A stretch of DNA of 64,000 bases from assembly GCF_017299535.1 (NCBI RefSeq), contig NZ_CP071238.1:3782001-3846000 (forward strand), read 5' to 3'. Below are positions 43,018 to 51,357 of this stretch, in pieces. The notes under the pieces are model-generated. The model was not told the DNA's origin and searched no databases. It worked only from the letters and a program-made list of their open reading frames with translations. Both the position numbers and the translations under genes were made by a program. The stretch's first letter is position 1; every line of letters begins with the position of its first letter. This DNA comes from Serratia marcescens subsp. marcescens ATCC 13880 (GTDB lineage Bacteria; Pseudomonadota; Gammaproteobacteria; Enterobacterales; Enterobacteriaceae).

Positions 43018-44643
43018 CTAACTCTTCTGTTTGAAAACCGCTTTGGTCAATGGAGAGGAGAACACGTTGTGCGGATCATACTTATTCAGCACGTTGCAGG
43101 CATGATTCCAACTGTCATTTTTCCCTGCCCCGGCATTAAAGCTGCGCGGAATGTTTTCTTCGAGTACGGTTTTATCCTGCCACGCTGCCTGTGAAGTATA
43201 ACCCCAGCCTTTACTCCACTCTACGCGAACCGTCGCATAGTCGCCCGCATAGTGGCTAAAAATCCATTTTTCCATTTCACTGTAGAATTTATTGGCATCC
43301 GGCGTATCGGGCATGGTCAGAATATCCAACCAGATCGCGACATCCCATTCCGGATGGGATTCAACGGGGCGAATGGCCGAAAGATCGGGAACAATGGCAT
43401 TGGCCACCGCGCTCTCTTTTGCACTGTCCAACCCGGTGACGCGAATTTCAATTGGGCCATTCATCGGAAATGAATTTTTGCGCTGGTAATCGGCCACCAT
43501 TTCTTCATATTTTTTCGTGAAATCGTGCAATACATTCTGAATATTGCTCCGTTTCGTGATTATCGCGTAACCATTGGCCGTCACGCGCAGCGTTGTCGGT
43601 TTCACATACAACAGCAGATCCTTGCTCCACCCCCACAGATCCGCCGACACGGTGGCCCCTAAACCAATGCTGACCAACTCCATCTGCGCCTTGCCGAGTG
43701 TCGGAGTCAGCTCCGGGTGGCCATTATTGATTTTTTTAATGATATCGGAAATTTTAACCGGCAAATTATCCGAGAACGGATAGTTAAATGGACCATTAAC
43801 CGGTTTTGACACTTTTGGGAAGCTATCTTCTTGCTTCCACACTTTCAGCCATGGTTTTTCCGTGAACGGGAACCAGATGACTTCAACGCGCCCGCACAGA
43901 TCCAAGAAATGGCTGAAGGTATTTTTTGTCGTGCTCGCAGTGGAAAAAAGATCCGCCGCGGTGACATTAACATAACTTTGGCAGCGTAAACGCCTGTTGC
44001 GCGGCACCTGCAGCGTCACTTCGCTGATAAAAGCCCGGCCGACATGCACCAGGAATGCCGAGCTCTCCGCATTATCACGCGTAAACTCCTTTAATTCATA
44101 CTTCGACCGCGCCTGATCCCAAACGACAGCTTTTAGCGACACCACGCTATTGCTCACGGAACCAAAGCTGGCAAACTCAGCCAGACGCTCATCTTTTGCC
44201 GGGATGCAGGTTCCATGGCCGCCGATGGCGAGCACGCCACCTAGGGTCAGATCACCAGGCGCCGGCGTCGCATAAAAGCCGAGTTTCTTTTTTTCTAATT
44301 CAGTGAGCAAAGCCTGCATTGTCACCCCCGTTTGCGCGGTGACGTATCCATGCTCTTCCACTTTATTGATTGAGATGTTTTTGAATTTCCTGGTGAGGTC
44401 GATCAGCACGACATTGCTGTTATCCTCCCCGTTTGCAATAACGAGCGGTGACCAGTTGTGCTTGATGCCAACCGGACGCACGCAATATTTATTCTCATGC
44501 GCCCAGTTAATCACGGCCAAGAGCTCATCCGTATTTTGTGGATAGCAGGTCAGAATATGATTGCCGGAGATTTCTTTTGACCAATTAACAAAGTTGACAT
44601 ACTCATAACCCACAGGGAACGTGTTCAAACTAGAACTAGTCAT
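43018..44643 (-). CDS. FAD-binding oxidoreductase, vanillyl-alcohol oxidase fold, cholesterol-oxidase-like
   Basis: A 541-residue flavoprotein. The N-terminal PCMH-type FAD domain shows ILTCYPQNTDELLAVINWAHE, VRPVGIKHNWSPL and GGVLAIGGHGTCIP, whose His is a candidate for covalent flavin attachment. The C-terminal substrate domain resembles that of bacterial type II cholesterol oxidases and ends in NKYDPHNVFSSPL, a common ending of VAO-fold oxidases. There is no signal peptide. AAAGGAAG precedes the ATG. A Rob-like regulator gene lies just upstream on the same strand. A role in peptide maturation is not supported by the sequence. Confidence 0.8.
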   Translation of the reverse strand: MTSSSLNTFPVGYEYVNFVNWSKEISGNHILTCYPQNTDELLAVINWAHENKYCVRPVGIKHNWSPLVIANGEDNSNVVLIDLTRKFKNISINKVEEHGYVTAQTGVTMQALLTELEKKKLGFYATPAPGDLTLGGVLAIGGHGTCIPAKDERLAEFASFGSVSNSVVSLKAVVWDQARSKYELKEFTRDNAESSAFLVHVGRAFISEVTLQVPRNRRLRCQSYVNVTAADLFSTASTTKNTFSHFLDLCGRVEVIWFPFTEKPWLKVWKQEDSFPKVSKPVNGPFNYPFSDNLPVKISDIIKKINNGHPELTPTLGKAQMELVSIGLGATVSADLWGWSKDLLLYVKPTTLRVTANGYAIITKRSNIQNVLHDFTKKYEEMVADYQRKNSFPMNGPIEIRVTGLDSAKESAVANAIVPDLSAIRPVESHPEWDVAIWLDILTMPDTPDANKFYSEMEKWIFSHYAGDYATVRVEWSKGWGYTSQAAWQDKTVLEENIPRSFNAGAGKNDSWNHACNVLNKYDPHNVFSSPLTKAVFKQKS

Positions 44644-44771
44644 AACTGACTTCCTTTTAAAATTAAAATCGATAGAGATAAAAACGGCAACAGCCCGAGC
44701 GCTAATTAATCACCCTGATACGCACCTCCTTTTCCTTGGGATAACCCCTCTGTTTTACTGCCCGAATAGCA

Positions 44772-45587
44772 TCAAGACTTGCCAATATAAACCAACACCT
44801 TGACATTAAGTTCTGCGTATTGAAAATTCTTTTCTTTATGCAATTCAATTAAAAAGCCGTTTCTTATTCGCATGCCAAGCAAAGGAAGATAGGCGTCATA
44901 GATGCTGTCAAAAAAAACCAGGTATTCGTTCAACCTGCCGTTAAACTCGAACAACAAATACTGCCCTCTTATCAACGTCAGATTGCGTGTCTCGTAGTAC
45001 CCTTTGCTGAGCGTTACTTCCCAACCGGATGATGCCAACTTTACCGTGCGCATTGACGTATCGGTGTTTTTCCCTGTGCGGCTGCTGTATTTCTGTCGTT
45101 CCTCTCCTCCAGAGCTGGAAGCACTCATCGAATGATAGAGAAAAAACTTATATCCCTTAAGCAGGTATATGTTCTTGGGCATTTCGACAAAATGATATGC
45201 TGACGGATTTTGTATTAAAAAAGGAGGGAGGTGCTTGGAAAAGTCCCATTCCTGGCTCGTTCTAAAGTCCTTTGGGCTCTCACCGAAAAAGCGTTGAAAG
45301 GCGCGGCTAAAAGCCTGCTGCGAGCTAAAGCCGATAGCAGTAGCCACTTCCAATACTTTTAAATCAGACTGTTTGAGCATGACGGCGGACTTGCTCAGAC
45401 GCCTATTTCTGATATACGTCGCTATTTTCATTCCCGTATAACGCTGAAACATTCTTTGCAAGTGCCATTTCGAATAACCAGACAAATCCGATAACTTTTC
45501 TATCGAGAGATCATGCTGTATATTCATCTCGATCAAATTAACTAGCTCGACCACGATACTATGCTGGTAACTCATAATGACATCCAT
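44772..45587 (-). CDS. AraC-family regulator, Rob-like
   Basis: A 271-residue regulator with the N-terminal double helix-turn-helix of Rob/MarA/SoxS (LSDLSGYSKWHLQRMFQRYTG and IGFSSQQAFSRAFQRFFGESP) and a C-terminal domain resembling the GyrI-like domain of Rob (RGQYLLFEFNGRLNEYL). Rob-type proteins bind amphipathic compounds and activate stress and efflux genes. The C-terminal part is shortened or diverged compared with Rob. The ATG at 45587 is used; an ATG at 45575 is possible. Its gene precedes the FAD oxidoreductase gene by 128 bases on the same strand. Confidence 0.85.
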   Translation of the reverse strand: MDVIMSYQHSIVVELVNLIEMNIQHDLSIEKLSDLSGYSKWHLQRMFQRYTGMKIATYIRNRRLSKSAVMLKQSDLKVLEVATAIGFSSQQAFSRAFQRFFGESPKDFRTSQEWDFSKHLPPFLIQNPSAYHFVEMPKNIYLLKGYKFFLYHSMSASSSGGEERQKYSSRTGKNTDTSMRTVKLASSGWEVTLSKGYYETRNLTLIRGQYLLFEFNGRLNEYLVFFDSIYDAYLPLLGMRIRNGFLIELHKEKNFQYAELNVKVLVYIGKS

Positions 45588-46586
45588 GCCCTAACAAAAC
45601 CCACCCCCAGACAACCTGCTCATTGGGCTTTTATCCATTAGAATGAAAAACAAAGCGCTGCCGCAATCATGCAATTAGGATTAGAATGTGAAAAACGATG
45701 AACCTTTCATAGTTGATTGACAGAGAGATACTTCTTTTGGGGTAGACGTCCTCCGCGTGACGTTATTGGTATAATTCTTATAAAGCTTTTCCCTAGTGAA
45801 GGCTTTTCCTGTCTCTTTCATCTCGACCAATATCCATCCTGAAGTTGTGCAACTAAGCAGTCAAAAGAAAGCATGTCCTGGCATCCATTGATAAATCACT
45901 TGCCTCCCTCTCGGCGGTGCATTTTAATACCCTTACATTTAGAGTAGCCTATGTAGATAGCTTAGAAAATATCAAATACCAGATAATTATACAGTTCGCA
46001 CTTTATGTTACGACGATAATTAAAAGATAAGAAAAATCATATAATTAGAATTTCAACTCCAAGAAATGAATGCTGATAAAACTTAGAATTCGCCCTTGAG
46101 AAGCGTTATTAAATACAATGAAACTGCTGATTTCCCCAATAAAAACAGAAGGAAAGATTTATAAAATAAGAAATAGACTAATTCACCATATCCTTCTGAT
46201 ATATTTATTCGTCAGACCAAGTATTTCAGAAAAATCCCATAAAAAGGCTTGCAGAATCCTTTAATTTTCGCAGAGGATTAATTAACTACGCTATAGCCCG
46301 ATGCCGATGAGTCGACGCGCCTCAATACGGCAATTCATTTTAATGCCGCGGCCCGGCGGGTACGGTGAATAAAGACCCGTTATCCGACGAAGTGCGCGTG
46401 GTTGCAGAATACCGTGCTGCGGATAGGCGCAAAACCGAGATGGAAAACGCCGCGTCTCAGGAAATGAGCCGTAAGCAAAGCGCAGGCTGCTCCGTGCGGG
46501 CTGTCTTCTCCGTTCGCCCCTCTCTCAACCCAGCCTTCCTTTCGGATCGGAGGCCGTCTACGGCTTAGGGCGCCAAACATCGGGCA
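45588..46586. other. Long AT-rich non-coding gap left of guaA
   Basis: About 1 kb without a supportable gene. A good extended -10 promoter (TGGTATAAT, 45768-45775-type match) points to the right at about 45770. Composition changes from very AT-rich to GC-rich near 46300. A short GTG-initiated frame (46365-46568, 67 codons) and an opposing frame of similar size occupy the GC-rich part; neither has a ribosome binding site or recognisable family, so neither is called. Confidence 0.5.
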
Positions 46587-46613
46587 TAAAAAAACCCGCC
46601 GTTAAGCGGGTTT
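46587..46613 (-). terminator. Rho-independent terminator of guaA
   Basis: On the minus strand AAACCCGC and GCGGGTTT pair around TTAACG and run into a seven-base T tract. It lies about 48 bases past the guaA stop. Confidence 0.85.
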
Positions 46614-46660
46614 GGTTCTCATGTGTGGTTCACTGACGCCAGCCTACGCCGGACGCGGGA

Positions 46661-48238
46661 TTACTCCCACTCAATCGTCGCCGGCGGCTTGCCGCTGATG
46701 TCGTACACCACGCGGGAGATGCCGTCCACTTCGTTGATGATGCGGTTGGAGACGCGGCCGAGGAAGTCATACGGCAGGTGCGCCCAGTGCGCGGTCATGA
46801 AGTCGATGGTTTCCACCGCACGCAGGGAGACCACCCAGTCGTATTTGCGGCCGTCGCCCATCACGCCGACCGAACGCACCGGCAGGAACACGGTGAACGC
46901 CTGGCTGACTTTGTTGTACAGGTCGGCTTTGTGCAGCTCTTCGATGAAGATGGCGTCGGCGCGGCGCAGCAGATCGCAGTACTCTTTCTTCACTTCGCCC
47001 AGCACGCGCACGCCGAGACCTGGGCCCGGGAACGGGTGACGGTACAGCATGTCGTACGGCAGGCCCAGCTCCAGGCCGATCTTGCGCACTTCGTCTTTGA
47101 ACAGCTCTTTCAGCGGCTCGACCAGGCCCAGCTTCATCTCTTTCGGCAGGCCGCCCACGTTGTGGTGCGACTTGATCACGTGCGCTTTGCCGGTGGCGGA
47201 AGCGGCGGATTCGATCACGTCCGGATAGATGGTGCCCTGCGCCAGCCATTTCACCTGCTCTTGCTTGCAGGCTTCTTCGTCGAACACTTCAACGAACACG
47301 CGGCCGATGATTTTACGCTTGGCTTCCGGTTCGTCCACGCCCGCCAGTGCGGTCAGGAAGCGGTTTTCCGCCTCGACGTGCACGATGTTCAGGCCGAAGT
47401 GGTCGCCGAACATTTCCATCACCTGCTTGGCTTCGTTCAGGCGCAGCAGGCCGTTGTCGACGAACACGCAGGTCAGGCGCTTGCCGATCGCGCGGTGCAG
47501 CAGCATCGCGGTGACGGAGGAGTCAACGCCGCCGGACAGGCCGAGGATCACGTGGTCTTCACCCACCTGCTCGCGGATGCGCTCGACCGCATCTTCGATA
47601 ATGGTGGCCGGCGTCCACAGGGCTTCACACTGGCAGATGTCCAGTACGAAGCGCTCCAGCATGCGCTGGCCCTGACGGGTGTGGGTCACTTCCGGGTGGA
47701 ACTGCACGCCGTAGAAGCGTTTTTCTTCGTTGGCCATAATGGCGAACGGGCAGGTGTCGGTGCTGGCGACGGTCACGAAGTCGGACGGGATAGCGGTCAC
47801 TTTGTCGCCGTGGCTCATCCACACGTCCAGCAGCGGTTTGCCGGCCGGGCTGATGGCGTCTTCGATGTCGCGCAGCAGCGCGCTCTCATTGACGATTTCC
47901 ACCTGCGCGTAGCCGAACTCGCGTTCGTTGGAGCCCTGCACATGGCCGCCCAGCTGCATCGCCATGGTCTGCATGCCGTAGCACACGCCCAGCACCGGCA
48001 CGCCGGCGTTGAACACGTAGTCAGGGGCGCGCGGGCTGCCGGCTTCGGTGGTGCTTTCCGGGCCGCCGGACAGGATGATGCCGCTTGGGTTGAATTCGCG
48101 GATCTGCGCTTCGCTAACGTCCCAGGCCCACAGTTCGCAGTAAACGCCGATTTCGCGCACGCGGCGGGCGACCAGTTGGGTGTATTGCGAACCGAAGTCC
48201 AGTATGAGGATGCGATGCTTATGGATATTTTGTGTCAT
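46661..48238 (-). CDS. guaA: GMP synthase (glutamine-hydrolysing) GuaA
   Basis: A 525-residue enzyme, same length as E. coli GuaA, that converts XMP, ATP and glutamine to GMP. The class I amidotransferase domain (nucleophile Cys in [18 protein letters not shown]) is followed by the ATP-pyrophosphatase domain (P-loop LSGGVDSSV) and the dimerisation domain ending PPATIEWE. The ATG at 48238 is used; an upstream in-frame start would run into the guaB-guaA gap. It follows guaB by about 100 bases in the guaBA operon. Its 3' end borders the accessory island. Confidence 0.97.
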   Translation of the reverse strand: MTQNIHKHRILILDFGSQYTQLVARRVREIGVYCELWAWDVSEAQIREFNPSGIILSGGPESTTEAGSPRAPDYVFNAGVPVLGVCYGMQTMAMQLGGHVQGSNEREFGYAQVEIVNESALLRDIEDAISPAGKPLLDVWMSHGDKVTAIPSDFVTVASTDTCPFAIMANEEKRFYGVQFHPEVTHTRQGQRMLERFVLDICQCEALWTPATIIEDAVERIREQVGEDHVILGLSGGVDSSVTAMLLHRAIGKRLTCVFVDNGLLRLNEAKQVMEMFGDHFGLNIVHVEAENRFLTALAGVDEPEAKRKIIGRVFVEVFDEEACKQEQVKWLAQGTIYPDVIESAASATGKAHVIKSHHNVGGLPKEMKLGLVEPLKELFKDEVRKIGLELGLPYDMLYRHPFPGPGLGVRVLGEVKKEYCDLLRRADAIFIEELHKADLYNKVSQAFTVFLPVRSVGVMGDGRKYDWVVSLRAVETIDFMTAHWAHLPYDFLGRVSNRIINEVDGISRVVYDISGKPPATIEWE

Positions 48239-48341
48239 GTGAGGCGAATTCCAGCAACAAGAGAAAAAGAGCGAAAATGTATGTTTTCGGGATGGGGCTT
48301 GGCGCCCCACCCCGGCCTCTCACTCAGGAGAGGTTAAGGCA

Positions 48342-49805
48342 TCAGCCCATGCGGTAGTTCGGCGACTCTTTGGTGATGGTCACGTCGTGCACGTGGCTTT
48401 CCTGAATGCCGGCGCCGCTGATGCGCACGAACTCCGCCTTGGTGCGCAGATCGTCGATGGTGGCGCAGCCGGTCAGGCCCATGCAGGAGCGCAGGCCGCC
48501 CATCTGCTGGTGCACGATGGCTTTCAGCATGCCTTTATAGGCCACGCGGCCTTCGATACCTTCCGGCACCAGTTTGTCGGCGGCGTTATCGGTTTGGAAG
48601 TAACGGTCGGAAGAGCCTTTGGACATCGCGCCCAGCGAGCCCATGCCGCGGTAAGATTTGAACGAACGGCCCTGATACAGCTCGATTTCGCCCGGAGACT
48701 CTTCGGTGCCCGCCAGCATGGAGCCGACCATCACGCAAGAGGCGCCCGCGGCGATCGCTTTGGCGATATCGCCGGAGAAGCGGATGCCGCCGTCGGCGAT
48801 AACCGGGATGCCGGTGCCTTCCAGCGCTTCCACCGCGTCAGCGATGGCGGTGATCTGCGGCACGCCCACGCCGGTCACGATACGGGTGGTGCAGATGGAG
48901 CCAGGGCCGATACCCACCTTCACCGCGCTCACGCCGGCTTCAGCCAGCGCTTTGGCGCCCGCTGCGGTCGCGACGTTGCCGCCGACGATCTGCAGATCCG
49001 GGTATTTGGCGCGGGTTTCGCGGATGCGCTGCAACACGCCTTCGGAGTGGCCGTGCGAGGAGTCGATCAGCAGGACGTCAACGCCCGCCGCCACCAGCGC
49101 GTCAACGCGCTCTTCGTTGCCGGCGCCGGCGCCGACCGCCGCGCCCACGCGCAGACGGCCGTGCTCGTCTTTACAGGCGTTCGGCTTACGTTCCGCTTTC
49201 TGGAAGTCTTTAACGGTGATCATGCCCAGCAGATGGAAGCTGTCGTCCACCACCAGCGCTTTTTCTACGCGCTTTTCGTGCATCTTCTGCAGCACCACGT
49301 CGCGCGCTTCACCTTCTTTCACGGTGACCAGGCGATCTTTCGGCGTCATCACCGCGGTGACCGGCTGGGTCAGATCGGTCACGAAGCGCACGTCGCGGCC
49401 GGTGATGATGCCGACCAGCTCGTTGTCTTCGGTAACGACCGGGTAACCGGCGAAGCCGTTGCGCGCGGTCAGCTCTTTCACTTCCTGCAGCGTGGTGGCC
49501 GGAGTAACGGTCTGCGGGTCGGTGACTACGCCGCTTTCATGTTTCTTCACGCGGCTGACTTCTTCAGCCTGGCGCTCGATGGACATGTTTTTGTGGATGA
49601 AGCCCAGGCCGCCTTCCTGCGCCAGCGCGATGGCCAGGCCGGATTCGGTAACGGTATCCATGGCTGCGGACAGCATAGGGATGTTCAGGCGGATGGTTTT
49701 GGTCAGTTGAGTGCCTAGCTCTGCGGTGTTAGGCAGAACCGTGGAGTGGGCTGGAACCAGGAGGACGTCGTCAAACGTCAGAGCTTCTTTAGCGATACGT
49801 AGCAT
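48342..49805 (-). CDS. guaB: IMP dehydrogenase GuaB
   Basis: A 487-residue enzyme that oxidises IMP to XMP with NAD+, the committed step to GMP. Visible features are the N-terminal barrel start [14 protein letters not shown], two CBS domains in the middle (about 95-200), the catalytic Cys loop [17 protein letters not shown] and the flap GMGSLGAM. The start at 49805 is chosen because the upstream part of the frame contains promoter sequence. It is the first gene of guaBA; a PurR-like box and a promoter lie just upstream. Confidence 0.97.
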   Translation of the reverse strand: MLRIAKEALTFDDVLLVPAHSTVLPNTAELGTQLTKTIRLNIPMLSAAMDTVTESGLAIALAQEGGLGFIHKNMSIERQAEEVSRVKKHESGVVTDPQTVTPATTLQEVKELTARNGFAGYPVVTEDNELVGIITGRDVRFVTDLTQPVTAVMTPKDRLVTVKEGEARDVVLQKMHEKRVEKALVVDDSFHLLGMITVKDFQKAERKPNACKDEHGRLRVGAAVGAGAGNEERVDALVAAGVDVLLIDSSHGHSEGVLQRIRETRAKYPDLQIVGGNVATAAGAKALAEAGVSAVKVGIGPGSICTTRIVTGVGVPQITAIADAVEALEGTGIPVIADGGIRFSGDIAKAIAAGASCVMVGSMLAGTEESPGEIELYQGRSFKSYRGMGSLGAMSKGSSDRYFQTDNAADKLVPEGIEGRVAYKGMLKAIVHQQMGGLRSCMGLTGCATIDDLRTKAEFVRISGAGIQESHVHDVTITKESPNYRMG

Positions 49806-49857
49806 GGGCAATATCTCACCAGGGTGGGCTGTGAAAAAGATAAAATATTGCCGCGGC

Positions 49858-49883
49858 ATTATACAGAGCGGAATCGGTTGCCT
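49858..49883 (-). promoter_or_regulatory. guaB promoter -10 box with GC-rich discriminator and PurR-like operator
   Basis: On the minus strand TATAAT (49863-49858) is followed by GCCGCGGC, a GC-rich discriminator typical of stringently controlled promoters. Just upstream, the 16 bases at 49868-49883 match the PurR consensus ACGCAAACGTTTGCGT at 11 positions, including the central CG. PurR and ppGpp control of guaBA is known in E. coli; the site here is a prediction. Confidence 0.6.
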
Positions 49884-49975
49884 CCAGCACTTTCTTACAA
49901 AAAGTCTTGATTACCTTTTTCAGCCATGTAGTATCGACCAATTAAGTGATTGTTTTGAAATTTGATCTGGGTCAC

Positions 49976-51352
49976 ATGTCGCTACCTGTTTCGCCTTCCA
50001 TTTTTACCGTAAGCCGCCTCAATCAGACGGTTCGCCAACTGCTGGAAAGGGAAATGGGGCAGATTTGGCTCTCCGCCGAGATCTCCAACCTCTCCCAGCC
50101 CGCCTCCGGCCACTGGTATTTCACGCTGAAAGACGATCGCGCCCAGGTGCGCTGCGCGATGTTTCGCAACAGCAACCGCCGCGTCACCTTCCGGCCGCAA
50201 AACGGCCAGCAGGTCTTGGTGCGCGCCAGCATCACGCTGTATGAACCGCGCGGCGACTACCAGCTGATCGCCGAGAGCATGCAGCCCGCCGGCGACGGCC
50301 TGCTGCAGCAACAGTTCGAGCAGTTGAAACAGCGCCTGAGCGCTGAAGGGTTGTTCGATCAGCAGTTCAAGCAGCCGCTGCCCGCGCCGGCCAAACGCGT
50401 CGGGGTGATCACCTCCGCCAGCGGCGCGGCGCTGCACGATATTCTGCAGGTGTTACAGCGGCGCGATCCGTCACTGCCGATCGTCATCTACCCCACCTCG
50501 GTGCAGGGCGCGGAAGCGCCGATGCAGATCGTGCGCGCCATCGAGGCCGCCAACCGCCGCGATGAATGCGACGTGCTGATCGTCGGCCGCGGCGGCGGTT
50601 CGCTGGAAGATCTGTGGAGCTTCAACGACGAACGCGTGGCGCGGGCGATCTTCGCCAGCCGCATTCCGATCGTCAGCGCCGTCGGCCATGAAACCGACGT
50701 CACCATCGCCGATTTCGTCGCCGACCTGCGCGCGCCGACCCCTTCCGCCGCCGCCGAACTGGTCAGCCGCAATCAGCTTGAGCTGTTGCGCCAGCTGCAG
50801 TCGCAGCAGCAGCAGCTGGAGATGGCGATGGATTACTACCTGGCGCAGCGCCAGCAGCAGTTCACCCGCATTCACCACCGTTTACAACAGCAGCATCCGC
50901 ATCTGCGCCTGGCGCGCCAGCAGACGCTGCTGTTCAAGCTGCAGCGCCGGATGGAAGACGGCATGCAGCAGCAGCTGCGCCAGGCCGCCCGCCGCAGCGA
51001 ACGGGCCCAGCAGCGGCTGGCGCAGGTGCAGCCGCAGGGCCGCATTCACCGCTACCAGCAGCGCGTGCAGCAGCAGGAATACCGTCTGCAGCAGGCGATG
51101 GAGCGGCAGCTCAACGCCTACCGCCAGCGCTTCGGCGTGGCCTGCAGCCAACTGGAAACCGTCAGCCCGTTGGCGACGCTGGCGCGCGGCTACAGCGTGA
51201 CGCAAACTCCGCGCGGCGAGCTGCTGAAAACCACCAAGCAGGCGCAGGTCGGCGAACTGCTTAAAACCCGCCTGCAGGATGGCTGGGTGGAAAGCGAGGT
51301 GAAAACCATCACCGTCGCCAAAAAGCCGCGCAAGAAGCGCGCGGCCGAGTAA
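49976..51352 (+). CDS. xseA: Exodeoxyribonuclease VII large subunit XseA
   Basis: A 458-residue protein (E. coli 456) with an N-terminal OB-fold ([24 protein letters not shown]), a catalytic core ([63 protein letters not shown]) and a long Gln-rich coiled coil (about 275-390). With XseB it degrades single-stranded DNA. It is divergent from guaB, as in E. coli. The ATG at 49976 is used; the ribosome binding site is weak. Confidence 0.96.
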   Translation: MSLPVSPSIFTVSRLNQTVRQLLEREMGQIWLSAEISNLSQPASGHWYFTLKDDRAQVRCAMFRNSNRRVTFRPQNGQQVLVRASITLYEPRGDYQLIAESMQPAGDGLLQQQFEQLKQRLSAEGLFDQQFKQPLPAPAKRVGVITSASGAALHDILQVLQRRDPSLPIVIYPTSVQGAEAPMQIVRAIEAANRRDECDVLIVGRGGGSLEDLWSFNDERVARAIFASRIPIVSAVGHETDVTIADFVADLRAPTPSAAAELVSRNQLELLRQLQSQQQQLEMAMDYYLAQRQQQFTRIHHRLQQQHPHLRLARQQTLLFKLQRRMEDGMQQQLRQAARRSERAQQRLAQVQPQGRIHRYQQRVQQQEYRLQQAMERQLNAYRQRFGVACSQLETVSPLATLARGYSVTQTPRGELLKTTKQAQVGELLKTRLQDGWVESEVKTITVAKKPRKKRAAE

Positions 51353-51357
51353 CCCTC

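Noticed and set aside
43018..44643. FAD oxidoreductase as a maturation enzyme of the Cys/Pro peptide
   Set aside because: It is convergent with the second peptide gene, has its own regulator gene upstream, and resembles sterol or alcohol oxidases rather than peptide-modifying flavoenzymes.
44621..44803. 60-codon plus-strand frame between the FAD oxidoreductase and Rob-like genes
   Set aside because: It overlaps the start of the FAD gene and the end of the regulator gene on the other strand and has no initiation signal.
46365..46568. 67-codon GTG-initiated frame left of guaA
   Set aside because: No ribosome binding site or family, and an equally long frame lies on the opposite strand.
46778..48337. 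519-codon plus-strand frame opposite guaA
   Set aside because: It is His/Ala/Val-rich, which is typical of antisense frames of GC-rich genes; guaA is certain on the other strand.
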